Shown in pieces: positions 46,870-59,556 of a stretch of 64,000 nt of DNA (position 1 is the stretch's first letter; every line of letters begins with the position of its first letter). The stretch lies in the NCBI GenBank assembly GCA_032622095.1, contig CP136065.1:248311474-248375473 (forward strand), in the 5' to 3' direction. This stretch comes from Siphonodentalium dalli (lineage: Eukaryota; Mollusca; Scaphopoda; Gadilida; Siphonodentaliidae). Both the position numbers and the translations under genes were made by a program. Under the pieces are notes generated by a model. It did no database searches, was not told the DNA's origin, and was given only the letters and a program-made list of their open reading frames with translations.

Positions 46870-47200
46870 TATATGCATTGCTGATTTGTCTTACATACAT
46901 GTACATGTACGTTACACTTATTAACTCTCTTCAAATTAGCATTTCAGTGTAAACATAAAAAAATTATACATAACGGTTTAGTTAATCTGACTCAAGTACA
47001 ATTATTTCTACTGTGGATGGATGCATATCATTGCAACTTGCAAGGGCGAAAACAACATCGCGTGATGTGGACACGCCCTGCATGGACTATTTTCGCTATG
47101 CAGAGCGCAATAATTCTGTTGACATTTTGTTTGTTTGGAAAATTTGTGCAAGACAATACCGTAGGATGTACATGTACATGTAATCATCACAATACAAGTA
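46870..47200 (+). repeat. Dispersed repeat, inverted copy of 21900-22250
   Basis: Matches the reverse complement of 21900-22250, including GGATGGATGCATATCATTGC (47013), GATGTGGACACGCCCTGCAT (47062) and CAATAATTCTGTTGACATTT (47109). No protein was recognised on either strand. Confidence 0.8.
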
Positions 47201-48260
47201 CTGGTGTAATGGTGGTATTGTGGGTAAAATTCTCACGAAACGTGAGTGACATCAATTTCATGCCAAGTAATATACATGTTTTAACCAAATGTATGAAAAT
47301 TTGAATAACAAATCACACACTTAAGCATAAACCAAGTTCGATCTTTTATTCAATCTTAATGTAAACATGTATTTCCACTGTGTTGTTCAATATTTCTGCA
47401 ACTGGATAAAAAATAAAAATTCCCTAGCCACCCCCGGGACACCCACTCCCTAAATAGTTTATTGCGCGAGATTTTAATAGAACAGTGCATAATGAAGATA
47501 ACGATACTATTTGAATTTATCATACACATGTACCGGTAAGTGTCATTAATCAAGAAATGTGTCAACATACATGTAATCACATTTCTAGGGATAGGCAAAG
47601 AGCCAAAGTTTTTATTAACATTCATTTTCATATTATATAGTCACATGATCTAGTCACATAATCACATTTGAGTATTCTACAGACTACATAGAACAACACA
47701 TTTCAGATTATTTGATATTATTTTTTATATTTGCTAGGTGATATATTGCTTGAACCAAATTGTTTATCAAAACATGTGGAAATACAACTGTTCATCCCAG
47801 TTTGAAGAATAATGCTAATAGCCTAATACCAAACATAACCATGATATAAATGCATGAAACCTTCTTGGGTTTCATGCATGTATCAGGGACAGGGATGTGG
47901 CATATCAGAAACAGGGATGTGGCTAGATGGTCTCCGTTGGTTTTGGGGGGGGGGGGGTATCCACCTTGGGGAAATTCCAACTGCACCCCCCCCCCCCCTT
48001 GAAATCTGAATCAGACCAAACACAAGTTTTCCATAATTTCATTTGCAGCCCCCCCCCCCCCCCCCCCTTGCACCTCGGTGCTCAGGCCTAATATCCTATA
48101 TACATGTATTCATAAAGCATGGTTCTACCGGTATGAGAACATTAAGATATTTTAACCAAAATTGCATAAATCCTAACAACTCCAGACAAATGCACACGGC
48201 TACGGGCAAGCGACCAGGACAAGCCGGCTGACCATGGTTGTTCGGCTCAGTGTGAGAAAA
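47201..48260. other. Intergenic DNA with three C/G homopolymer tracts
   Basis: A G run lies at 47945-47956 and C runs at about 47986-47998 and 48050-48067. No gene was recognised. Confidence 0.5.
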
Positions 48261-49060
48261 TTTTGAAAACTATACAAGAAAATCACAAATCCAAGCATCT
48301 AGACTTGCCTCAACTGAAGCTTTCCTAGTGTTGGAAATTTCAAACCTCATGCTCCCCCTCAGGTTGGAAAATTCTCCAACCGATGACCATTTCAGTCCAC
48401 AAGTTGGACCATATGTACACTGTAGTAAAATTGTTGATTATTTTCTTAAACTAATTGGCAATTTCGCATTGACCACAGTGGAGGGACAATGACACACCGG
48501 TCCGACCATGGTTCGGCCCGGTGTGGACATCGCAAAATCCTTAAGCATCTAGGCTATCCTCAAGCCTTCCTATAGAGTTGGAAATTTCAAACCTGACACA
48601 CCCACTTAGGTTGGAAAATTTCCAACTGATGGCAATTCCAATGACAATGTTAACCAAATGTATAACAATATTGTTTTCTTAAATTAACTAGCAGGTTTTG
48701 ACTGGCCAAAGGGGAGGGACAGGGACCCGGACACAAGCTTTTCAAGTGTTGGAAATTTCCAACCTATCACCCTCATAAGGTTGGAAAATTTCCAACTGAT
48801 GACCATATCAGTCCAAAATTTTGACAAAAAATTAGACAATATGCAAATATTGGTCCAAAAACAATTACTTCCCCCCATTAAATTGTTTGAAAATCAAACT
48901 ACAAGAACATTTTCAACATATTGTTGGTGTGAAATTTCGGCAGGTATTTTGGCAGGTATGAAATTTCCAACTGTTGAAAATTTTGACCAAAGTTGGGGGG
49001 TAAGACACCACCCCCTCCCCACCCCCCCCCCCCCCTGTCGCCACATCTCTGCTCAGAAAC
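48261..49060. repeat. Diverged tandem repeat with GTTGGAAATTTC...GGTTGGAAAATTTCC hairpins
   Basis: GTTGGAAATTTC(C/A)AACCT begins units at about 48330, 48577 and 48748, each followed within 45 bases by GGTTGGAAAATT and TGATGACCAT. GTTGGAAATTTCCAAC is itself nearly palindromic. A degraded fourth unit is at 48955-48980. A C run occurs at 49022-49035. Non-coding. Confidence 0.65.
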
Positions 49061-50389
49061 CATAACTGAGGAAACATGTTATAGCGTGTAATGGCAGGCT
49101 GGTAGCCACTGCCTGAAGTAATAGGCTTCGTAATAATTGGGAATAACATATGGATGGATAGCCCAATCTCACTTCTTTTTTGCTCACGATATCAGTGACG
49201 ATAAAAATTTTGTGATTAACATTACAAGCTGATCCACATGGACTTGGAAAACAATTTGAAATTGTTCAAGCTGGCCCGGCTGGCCTTCAATTTATATGTT
49301 AAGATTTTATGTTTTACGTTGTCAAAAGTCTATTTTATTCCATTATTTATTAACGGTATATCTTTATTTCCATGTCACATATGATCAAGTGTGCTTTCAT
49401 ATTATTTCTTATTTTCAGCTGAGTTCTGCATAGTTATTCTTATTTTGTTGTATCAGTAGATGGAATCCTGATTAAATTTTATTTTTCCAATAGCGCAGTT
49501 TCTTGTTCTATCAAGTTGAATTTGGGTTATTGTTGGCATTGTTCCACTGATCCAACTTCCGATAACCTCTATATATATAGTACAGCATTTCTAGTAACTG
49601 CATTGTATATGACCTGTTTCTGTTCAAAACACATCAAAATAAGACTCAATACCAGAAATAGAAAATAAATTTGGTACATGGAAAAAACTGCTTTTCGGAC
49701 CTGAGAGACACCCACCCACCCTATCATACCAACCCCCCCCACCCTAATTTGTTCACAACGTTAACGGAAACATACTATCTGATATCCTGATATCTACATG
49801 TGCATTGTAGGTTACATAGAGAATAATCACTTGATTGAACTGGTTACGTGAAATAATTCATGAGAGGCAACACAGTTGTTGAACATTATGGACCCACGTA
49901 CGGTATGTGTGTTACTGGTCGTGTGTTACACTCCTGCGATCCGGTAAACTTTTGACACTTCGGGTATTTTACTGATTGTGCGATCATTACCCGTACTTAT
50001 GGTAGAATCTGTTGTTTACACACTTTTTCTGCCACGGTTTGTACTGGGGCTAATATTTATTTATAATGGCCAACAACAAGTTAGAGGCAGGGATGTTGTA
50101 CAAGCATGATTGTCTTGATTGAATCGTTCATGTCATCAGTTAAATCAAGTGATCTATTCTGTTTAGGCCAAAGAAAAAAGATTGTATGTTTCCGGTAACG
50201 GCGCGAAAATATTAGGGTAGCTACAGGGGGGGGTGAAAAAATTATTTCGGCACGTATGCCGGGGTGGGTGGGTGGTCAAAGCCACCAACAAGCAATTTTT
50301 TCCGCAACTAAAACAAAAATTTCCTGCTTGTTTTTTAGTGTTTTGGCAATGAGTTGGGCTTCAAAACCACTTTGAATGCGAGAAATAAT
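49061..50389. other. Intergenic DNA, no recognised gene
   Basis: No extended ORF, tandem repeat or transposon termini were seen. The 50215-50350 stretch is a diverged forerunner of the next repeat (CGGCACGTATGCCGG and CGCAACTAAAACAAAAATTT). Confidence 0.45.
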
Positions 50390-50770
50390 GTAATTCTAAC
50401 TGGTAAACTGACTGCAGGCAGTTATCGTGTTGTATTTTGTTGCAAATTTTGAAATCCAAGATGGCCGCTGGCAGTCATGTTTTTTTTGGCCGAATGACCT
50501 AAAAATGACTCATTCCTATTTACATGTCCATGTTAACATCCATGATAAATAGTATGCACAGAAATTCATATACAGCTGTTTACAGTGAATTTCCCCCGCA
50601 AATCTCTGTTTTAGTGTTAAAAGGGGGATGGGTGAAAAAAATGGTCGGAAAAAACTGCCGAAAACGGAAACAAATTTGGCGGTGGGGTGGGTGGGTACAA
50701 AATATGATTGAAAGGGAAAAAATGCCATACGTGCCTGAATTTTTTTTCCGATCCCAAACACACCCCCCCC
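50390..50770 (-). repeat. Dispersed repeat, inverted copy of 25480-25870
   Basis: GTCGGAAAAAACTGCCGAAA (50643) and AACTGACTGCAGGCAGTTAT (50407) are the reverse complements of blocks in 25480-25870, in the corresponding order. A C run at 50763-50778 ends the copy. The 212-codon plus-strand frame starting at 50524 crosses the repeat and has no recognisable domain; it is treated as chance. Confidence 0.75.
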
Positions 50771-52824
50771 CCCCCCCCTCCCCAGCTGCAGAAATATTGA
50801 ACTACCTCGACCGAAGTAACATAAAATTCCAACCCGTGTTGTGGGGAAAGTATTACTTGATCAACACAGTGGAAATATACATTAAGATTGATAAAAAAAA
50901 TCAAATTTCATGTTTAGGTATGTTTTTTATTATTCACATACATGTACATGACATACATGTAGCACATTTTCATAAATTTGGCTATAAACTTGGTAGGAAA
51001 TTGATGTCACTAACTTTTTATAAGAATTTTACCAATAATACTGCCATTATACCGTACTTGTATTGTGACGACTACATGTACATCCCATTGTCTGGGGGTA
51101 GCCAGTACGACCACCGAGCATGCCTGGTTTTTGGAGACAGTAGCTACATTTTATACCCCTAACATATGTGGTGATAACCTCTATACATGTATATATACAG
51201 ATACACACCCACCATGTCTGTTGATAGTGTTCCATAAGACAAGACATAAAGCAGGCAGGACTCAGGAGATACTAGTACATGTACCGGTACATGTCGTCCG
51301 AGATACACTCAGGAAATTAAAATTGCAAAATGTATGCCCATCAATCCACAACCCATCACACACCTGGAGCCTTTGAGACAGCTGTCAATTCATGGTAACT
51401 TTTCGCAGGGATATGCTAGAAACCATGTGTTTTGCACACTATTAAAGGTCATCAATATTTATGAGCATTAGTGGTAAAAACAGTAAATTTTTGAAAATAT
51501 TGACTTTTTTTCAAAATATCAATAAAAAGTTTAGGGTCGGCGGGTTATTTTTAGGGTCGGTCGATGTACGGAAACATAGTTTCTTTTTACTTTGGCCTTA
51601 TTACTGTATACAACCGTTAGTAAGCCCATCCTCAAGGATAAACCCAGTCTCCTCGTACCGGTAGATAAGCCCAGTTTAGCCCACCCCCATTGTTGAGCAT
51701 TTGGAAGGTGAATACAATCATGTCTTTCTATCCTGTAGAATACAGGTACCTTGTAGGAGAAGATACATGTACATGTACTCAAGCATATCTGTGCTTTTTT
51801 TTAATCCCAAATGTATAGAAGCTGAACTGTCTTGTCACGGTTTCTGCCATTATCATGTGATTTTATCTTGTTATTGATATAAATAAAACACATTATTATC
51901 TTTTTCAGTACCAAAATATGGTAATGATATAAAACATGATGGTATGTCAGCACCTGAAGGCTAACTCAATGTTTGCAAAGGGGAGGGGGCCTTGTGAGTA
52001 AGCCCAGTACCTACTTTATGAGTAAATACATGTACATGCACAAGCTCGCCCCCCCCCCCCAGGCTTACTGATTGGTGTACATGTACATGTATACAGTATG
52101 TACAGTACTTACATGTATACAGTACTAGTATGTACAGTTGTACATGTACCCGTACCAAGGATTAGGGGTATGTATATTGATACATGTACATGTACCTCAG
52201 TCTGTCTTTCCTTTCGGTGTGTCATTCTGTCTATCCATAACTAACATTTCACAACACAGCTCAAAACTGGGAATTCCAATTTCGGTTTTGTTCACACTTT
52301 TTCCCCAGAGTTATGGCCCTTTACTGGACTTTGTGTAGCGTCCATAACAAACATGCTCTATATCCATGTAACTGGATTCCCATCGCAATTTGTGATGCGT
52401 TTTCCAATTTCTGCAAAGCAATTTACAATGAAAAAAGATGTATTGGTAGGGAATGCTATACAAAATCTACTCTGACCTCTGGCTGTGGATGTCTTTATTA
52501 TTGGATATTGTTGTCTTATGTCGCAGTGATATCACAGGTTGGGGGGAAATGTTTTGTCTATTAATTATACCCCCTGCAACGCGGTTGTGGAGAAGGGGGT
52601 TTATACTCCAAATCAGCTTGCCTGTGGACATAAATTTGTCTGGAGTTTTTCTCAGATGTTTTCTGATCATTTTCCGTGGAAGTTGGCACAGACATCAACA
52701 ACATGAGGACCTGCGATTATGACATCTGTCAGACTTTTTTATGGTGGCGTTACATCCCCATTTTTCGACTTAGAAAATCTTGCAAAATGTATAATTTTGT
52801 CCGAGCTTTTATTCCTACATTTTT
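50771..52824. other. Intergenic DNA with fragments of common mollusc-type repeats
   Basis: At 52293-52330 a CCCCAGAGTTATGGCCCTTT segment and at 52565-52605 an imperfect inverted repeat TATACCCCCTGCAACGCGG / GGAGAAGGGGGTTTATA are seen. Both resemble widespread repeats of bivalves (from memory, not searched). TACATGTA strings are dense at 52020-52200. No gene was recognised. Confidence 0.5.
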
Positions 52825-54500
52825 AGCTCAACTTTATTTTGTAAAGTTTGAGCTATTTGCCATGGCTTGGTATCTGTCATCCGTGTGTGTGTGCGTGACT
52901 CGTCAACAATTTCCTTTAGCACTGGCTACAGGTCGTACCTTTGGTCGGATCATTATGAAATTTGTCATGCCTGTTGACATTGACATGTAGATGGGAACGA
53001 GTCATTTTGGGGTCATTCGGAAAAAAAACATTTAAAAATTTAAAATTTCAATCCATTAGCACAGGATACAAGTCGTACTGTTCGTCTGATCATCATGAAA
53101 TTTGTCATCGATGTTGTAACTGGAGATGGGAACGAGTCATTTTGGGGTCGTTCGGCCAAAAAATATGGCCGCCAGCAGCCATCTGGGATTTTACTCTTTG
53201 CATGACTAAATCCTTCTGCATGGGCTACAGGTCGTAGCTTTGGTCAGATCTTCATAAAATTTGTCATCAATGTTAATATTGACATGTAGATGGGAACCAG
53301 CCATTTTGGGGTCATTGGGCCAAAAAACAGCGGCCATCTTGAATTTCAAATTTCAATCCATTAGCACGGGCTACAGGTACTACTGTTTGTCTGATCATCA
53401 TGAAATTTATCATCGATGTTAATATTGACATGTAGATGGGAACGAGTCATTTTGGGGTCGTTCGGCCAAAAAACATGGCCGCCAGCAGCCATCTTGGATT
53501 TTACTCTGCATGACTAAATCCTTTGGCATGGGCTACAGGTCGTAGTACCTTTGGTTGGATCATTATGAGATTTGTCATGGCTGTTGACATTGACATCTAG
53601 ATGAGAACGAGTAATTTTTGTGTCATTCGGCAAAAAAACATGGCCGCCAGCGGCCATCTTGAATTTCAAATTTCAATCCATTAGCACGGGCTACAGGTCG
53701 TACTGTTCGTCTGATCATCATGATATTTGTCATCGATGTTAACAATGACATGTAGATGGGAACGAGTCATTTTGGGGTCATTGGGCCAAAAAACATTGCC
53801 GGCAGCAGCCATCTTGGATTTTACTCTTTGCATGAATAAATCCTTGGGCACAGGCTACAGGTCCTACCTTTGGTCGGATCATTATGAAATATGTCACAGC
53901 TGTTGACATTAATAAGTAGATGGGAACGAGTCATTTTGGGGCCATTCGGCAAAAAAACATCGCCGCCAGTGGCCATATTGGATTTAAAAATTTAATCCAT
54001 TGGCACGGGCTACAGGTCATACTGTTCTTCTGATCATCATGAAATTTGTCGTGGGTGTTAATATTGACATGTAGATGGGAATGAGTCATTTTGGGGTCTT
54101 TCGGCCAAAAAACATGTCCGCCAGTAGCCAACTTGGATTTTACTCTTTGCATGACTAAATAATTTGGCACGGGCTACAGGTCGTAGCTTTGGTCGGATCA
54201 TCATGAAATTAGTCATGGATGTTAACAATGACATGTAGATGGGAACGAGTCATTTTGCGGTCATTCAGCCAAAAAACATGGCCGCCAGCAGCCATCTGGG
54301 AATTTACTCTTTACATGACTAAATTCTTTGACACAGGCTACAGGTCATATGATCTTTTGTCGGATCATCATGAAATTTGTGATAGATGTCAATGACATGT
54401 AGATGGGAATTTAAGTCATTTTGTGGTCATTTGGCAAAAAAAACATGGCTGCCAGCGGCCATCTTGGATTTCACTCTTTGCATAACTAGGCCTTTCAACT
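52825..54500 (+). repeat. Second GCCATCTTGGATTT array, ten units, alternating 155/164-bp spacing
   Basis: The head AAGTTTGAGCTATTTGCCAT (52846) is followed by AGATGGGAACGAGTCATTTT units at 52989, 53124, 53288, 53434, 53599, 53754, 53918, 54073, 54237 and 54401. From 53434 the spacings alternate 165, 155, 164, 155, 164, 164, so the array is built from ~319-bp dimers in which one monomer ends in CATGACTAAATCCTTTGG and the other in AATTTCAATCCATTAGCACG. Non-coding. Confidence 0.9.
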
Positions 54501-55130
54501 TTCCACATTCCTAATCACTCCATTGACATTATGACATAACACATGAAATTATTCCCTTTCCAAGTTGAGCTGCAGTGTCATTGTCACTTTTATTATATTT
54601 AGCCATAGCATAGTATGATAAAGATAGTGACCACTCGTCGTCTGTCTGTGTGTCCATGGACATTTATGCATGGTGCGATAACTCAAACATTTTCTATCTG
54701 ATCGGAATTTTACATATGAATGTCTGAGCCCAAAAGACAGATCAAGTTCGAATATGGGTTTGATGTGACTATTTTTAACTGAGTTATGGCCCTTTTTCTA
54801 AAAAATATTCACTCTATATTAAAAAACAAAACAAAATTTCTTAGATTGAATTCCTTCCTCAATTTATCAAAAAAAAAAACCCACAAAAATAATCAATAAA
54901 TAAATAAAAAAAAAAATATATATTTTGTTTAAATAATTAAACAAATTTTTTTCTTCCAAAGTTACCAAAATTTAAAAACTAACACCATTATAACTCTGCC
55001 AAGGGTACCCGAGTCAGCACATCAAATTTTGTTTAAATCAGAACAAAATACATGTATTGTGTTGTGTACTGGTTAATTTGTTTTGAGCGACATTAAACCC
55101 AAATCACCAATTCCATCCCATGCCTTTAGA
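54501..55130. other. Intergenic DNA with A-rich tracts
   Basis: A-rich low-complexity sequence lies at 54820-54920. AACTGAGTTATGGCCCTTTT near 54775 is a fragment of a common repeat. No gene was recognised. Confidence 0.5.
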
Positions 55131-55600
55131 CTACTGTAGCCATTAATACATAATGGCTATATTATTTTCTGATGTCTCTTATGCCAATGTGTAGATAAAG
55201 TTATTGTATCTAATTTAAAAAAAACAGTTTCAACAATTCACATCACATGTAGACTAGATCATCACTCTACTGATGGTCTGATGTTATTATACAAAAAATG
55301 TAAATATTATTTGTTTAATAGTGACACCAGTCTTCAGCATAAACTATGCCTGTGATTTGTTGACTACTGTAGCCATTAATACATAATGGCTATATTATTT
55401 TCTGATGTCTCTTATGCCAATGTGTAGATAAAGTTATTGTATCTAATTTAAAAAAAACAGTTTCAACAATTCACATCACATGTAGACTAGATCATCACTC
55501 TACAGATGGTCTGATGTTATTATACAAAAAATGTAAATGTTATTTGTTTAATAGTGATACCAGTCTTCAGCATAAACTATGCCTGTGATTTGTTGACCGC
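55131..55600. repeat. Recent tandem duplication, 233-bp period, two copies
   Basis: CTACTGTAGCCATTAATACA starts copies at 55131 and 55364. The copies differ at only a few positions (ACTGATGG/ACAGATGG, AATATTATT/AATGTTATT, GACACC/GATACC), so the duplication is young. No ORF. Confidence 0.93.
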
Positions 55601-55854
55601 TTTGGTGTATAAATAATTCATACCATATTACCAATGGGTCAGCAGTGAGGTATCTTATCTTGATGGCGGTTGTTGGTAGAATATGATACATTGTAAACTT
55701 AAATTGGAATCTCTTGACCAAGTATTCCATGGTCACCTTTTCACATTTAACCCAAGGCTGGGGTTGTGCAGCGCATTGCAGATCCTGTTCCAGTGCATTC
55801 TCTTACATAAGGTACATGTAAATGTGATTGACCCATAAATTCCTATAAGTTGTG

Positions 55855-57838
55855 TTATGTACATGTATGGTCTATAAGAGTACATAACAGTATACTCTAT
55901 AAATCAACATCAACACTCTCATTTATGTTTCCGATCATAGTAATTTACTATCGCCAAGGAATAGGTTAACATCTGCCGATCATGATCGGCCTCTCATTTG
56001 CTCAATAGGTTTTATGATTGGGGTTAGGGTTTTGTACCTGCAATGGGAATCTGTTATTTTATTATTTTAACTAAATGTTTCCTGATATGTGAACCATCTT
56101 ATTGTTTTAAAAAGGGGGGTATCCTTAGTCCCATTGGGACAGTCACACCTCTAATGTTTACAAGAGTTACGGCCCTTGTTTGAGTTAGAAATTTGTGTCG
56201 GACCGAAAGAATATTTAAGCTTGTAACTCGGGGTGTTAATTATAGGGTGTTCTTGTATGTTGAGCATAGTTTGGTGGTGGAAACGATCCCCACGTACCAG
56301 TTTCATATTTGCCAGTTACAACCATTCTTTGACTTGGAAATTTGTGATTGAGGATTTAGAGGGTTCGGAGGTATATAGTGGAGACCTTCGTTTGACCCCC
56401 GTCCTTCACAGTGCAAGTTTTGTCTGCACTCTTTTCGGAGTTATGGCCCTTTGCCAGAGTTATGACCTTGTGTTAGACTGAGAGAAGTGCCCCATTATTA
56501 CTTTATTTTCGCTCTAAATATAGGCAACATTGAGCGTTCCCTGTCTTATATTCCACTATAGTACAAGAAATATCAATCATGCCGCCATTATACTGAACAA
56601 ATGACATAAATATTTTGATACATGTGTAGCATGCCTTTAAATCCGACAAGAGTACATGTACATGTAAATTATTATTCATGATTTTCATTAACTCATTTTC
56701 AACACTTCTGACTTGCTGTAGAAATTCTAAAGCATTTGCCTAAAGTGATATCTTATCAGTTGTATGTATGTCAATTACTGCTACTGCAAATGAGAATTAT
56801 GAATATTGAATTGCAATTTGATTTAATTCCTGGCGGTAGTTTACCTTTTATTGTGAAAATATCACAGAATATATAACAACACTAGTCACTATAGTCTACA
56901 CACTGCAAGGTGAGTGAAATTATGAATTATGTATTTCTATCAACTGGTGACTGAAATACCGGTATGAGTTTGTGCTATAAATTAGTACACAAGCACTTGA
57001 ACATGAAATCGTGTGAGACTGGTTGAATTGACCTGTGATATGATGGATCACATCCATCCTCAAGCTACTTTTGCCATTTAACCCTTTCATACTGGTGCAG
57101 CATTAAAGATAATGTGCCTGTGCACACTCATATACATGTATAAATATATGCATGTCTCTCATGGTGAGCCTCGCATATAAAAGTTCACTGGTTTACAATG
57201 TTAAGGCAAATGTTGTTAGGCCAATGTCTTTTCTTATATACGCGAGGCTCCCAATGGGAGACTCCTATATATATAAGTGTGCATTGGACCAAGTTTTTCG
57301 CAAAATTTCATTGAGCTCTAGTCATGATAAGGTTAATGGCATTTTTCTGATGTGCAGGGGTAGACATGCTTGAGACCCCGTCACAGTTTAATTCACACCA
57401 GTTTCTCAGCTTCTGTTATTTTACGGAGTTCGAACTCATAGTCCTGATATGTGTACATGTACTTGTAGATGGTGATTTATGAGCTGAGTTTAGAACCACA
57501 TATTTGGTGGGAGGGGTTCTGGTTCTGACCCCCCTAACTTTGGTTTTCAGTGGAAAATCTGTTGTAAGTAGACTAACAAATGGCCACATTTAGAATATTT
57601 CTAACTTTATGAACTTGAGGTACCAGTTACAAAATGATTCAATCATGTGAGATTGAAGCCACAGGAACATCCATGTTGGTCGGTTGATAAAGGTTTATCG
57701 TCATTTCAGCCGCTATGCCATGTCACAATATCAGTTTTACTGGTTGAATGACCACATGAATAGTTAATCGCTCCACCCCACCAAACGGGCACCCATGTTC
57801 AGCTTTGGTTCGTTAATTAAGCTAGCTTATGTTCATAT
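55855..57838 (-). repeat. Arm 2 of the ~1.95-kb inverted dispersed duplication (partner 15412-17350)
   Basis: Reverse-complement match to arm 1 across its length, from TACATGTATGGTCTATAAGA (55859) to TCGTTAATTAAGCTAGCTTA (57810). Differences include an insertion near 56265-56300 (TAGTTTGGTGGTGGAAACGA) absent from arm 1. Neither arm carries a coherent protein. Confidence 0.85.
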
Positions 57839-57872
57839 TAAATATTAAACAAAACAAAAGACATCAATGATT

Positions 57873-58133
57873 GTATGACGTTTATATAAATATGAGAATG
57901 TTGCACATCGACTGATTTGTGACAGCCGATTACGACAATAATGCTTTAGGCCCACCGATCTACTGTGCGACATTCGTGCTATCCAAAATTCAAAATCCAA
58001 GGGTCGTATTACTTAAAAATTGGTGACGTCACAAAATCAGATATAGCCTATATACGACCCAAAGCGTCTTTGGTTCGTTATTACTTAAAAATTGGTGACG
58101 CCACAAAATCAAAAGCGTCATTGGTTCGTTATT
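57873..58133 (+). repeat. Dispersed module plus a small duplicated segment
   Basis: 57873-58008 is the direct copy of 15258-15411. It is followed by two copies of ATTACTTAAAAATTGGTGAC (58005, 58080) with GTCA/GTCTTTGGTTCGTTATTA between, a 75-bp tandem duplication. A related inverted copy is near 39130-39210. Confidence 0.7.
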
Positions 58134-59060
58134 AAATTGCGATTACATAAGCCAACATTAGCTTAGATGAACAAAATTAAACGCGTATTTTCAGGAAAAT
58201 AGCCTGACATCTTCATGCTAAGTGTTGAGTTGTCTAATTGTGTTGTTTTCAAGCCTGTTCTTGTGAAAATAAGCACAATAGGGCTTATATCATATTGTTT
58301 ATATGCTTATTTCCACGAGTACTGGCTCACATCTGCATAGTAAGTCTTGAGTTGGTTTATTTGTGTTTTCCACATTGTTTTAAACAGCCAGTTCCCCTGA
58401 AAACCCGCACTTTATCTGCTTATAAAGAATTTATTTTAGGTAGATAATCTGCTTAGAATAACTCATTTTGAGTCGATAATGTGCTGAACATTAGAGCAAT
58501 TTAGTCACAATATCGATGCCTAATGGGGCGACTCTAAGCAGATAATATGCGGGCAATGACACATATAGGCCAATCCACGACTTTTCAGGTGTACGCTCTT
58601 TAATATGTGTTTTCACTGTGGCCCACGCACCATAAGACTAAATCACGGCTATGACTCCATTATTTGCTTATTTGAGAATCAAATAATCACAATATGTACC
58701 TATTTCACATTATAGGTCGATTATGTGCGTATTTTTAAGAGGGTATGTTAGTTTTAAAAACCGTGTTTTAGGTCAATCTAGAGCTTATATATATTAAATT
58801 GCGATTAAATAAGCCAATGTTAGCTTATATGAACAAAATTAAATGCGTATTTTCAGGAAAATAGCCTGACATCTTCATGGTATGTGTTGAGTTGTTTAAT
58901 TGTATTGTTTTCAGGTCTGTTCTTGTGAAAATAAGCACAATACGGGCTTATATCATATTGTTAGATGCTTATTTCCACGAGAACTGGCTCACATCTGCAT
59001 AGTAAGTCTTGAGTTGGTTTATTTGTGTTGTTTTCCAAACTGTTTGGAACAGCCACATTG
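58134..59060 (+). repeat. Direct repeat pair, ~260 bp each, offset 662 bp
   Basis: 58134-58398 and 58796-59055 are near-identical, starting AAATTGCGATTA and including GCGTATTTTCAGGAAAATAG and GCTCACATCTGCATAGTAAG. The spacer (58400-58790) contains TGCTTAGAATA / GATAATGTGC / GATAATATGC motifs at irregular intervals. The frames of 60-70 codons in each copy show no domain. Confidence 0.85.
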
Positions 59061-59439
59061 TCCCCTACTTCTGCTGCCACAAACTCGATGAGACCTGGTA
59101 GTGGGAATATGTCTGCCAGTTGGAAAGCTACTTCGGCAGCTCTTTTAGAAATACCTGTGGATGATCACAGTTCACAATTGTGTTCACAAGATCAATAAGC
59201 AAAGTACTATAGAATGTTTGCTTTAACATGGTCGGTTAACTGTGAAAGGTACTCAATCCATGGTCCCCATATCATCAGATTCTAACAACACCATTAAAAA
59301 AAATGCCGTTTCAGTTATCAGAATCGATTATTTGCCCAAAACTAATGCTAATCACAGTCAACTGTAGTATGAAATTACACAAAACGCGTTATTTACCAAC
59401 ATTTTATTCAACGAAATATATAGAGGATATGAAATGACT
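59061..59439. other. Intergenic DNA, nothing recognised
   Basis: No ORF, RNA gene or repeat was identified. Confidence 0.4.
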
Positions 59440-59556
59440 GTTTCTCTCACATGATATTTATGAAACGAGTCTAAGAATTTTCAGTTTTTCTCGAGCCTCC
59501 GGCGAGAGAAAACTGAAAATTCGTGACGAGTTTCATAAATATCATATGAGAGAAAC
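59440..59556. repeat. 117-bp near-perfect hairpin (foldback MITE-like)
   Basis: GTTTCTCTCACATGATATTT (59440) pairs with AAATATCATATGAGAGAAAC (59537-59556), and the pairing continues through GAAACGAGTC and TTTTCAGTTTT to a short loop around CTCGAGCCTCCGGCGAG. Arms are about 55 bases. A direct repeat of CGAATTACATATTCTATTTA follows at 59559 and 59797. Confidence 0.9.

Noticed and set aside
50524-51162. 212-codon plus-strand frame
   Set aside because: It crosses a dispersed repeat, a poly-C run and TACATGTA strings and has no recognisable domain.
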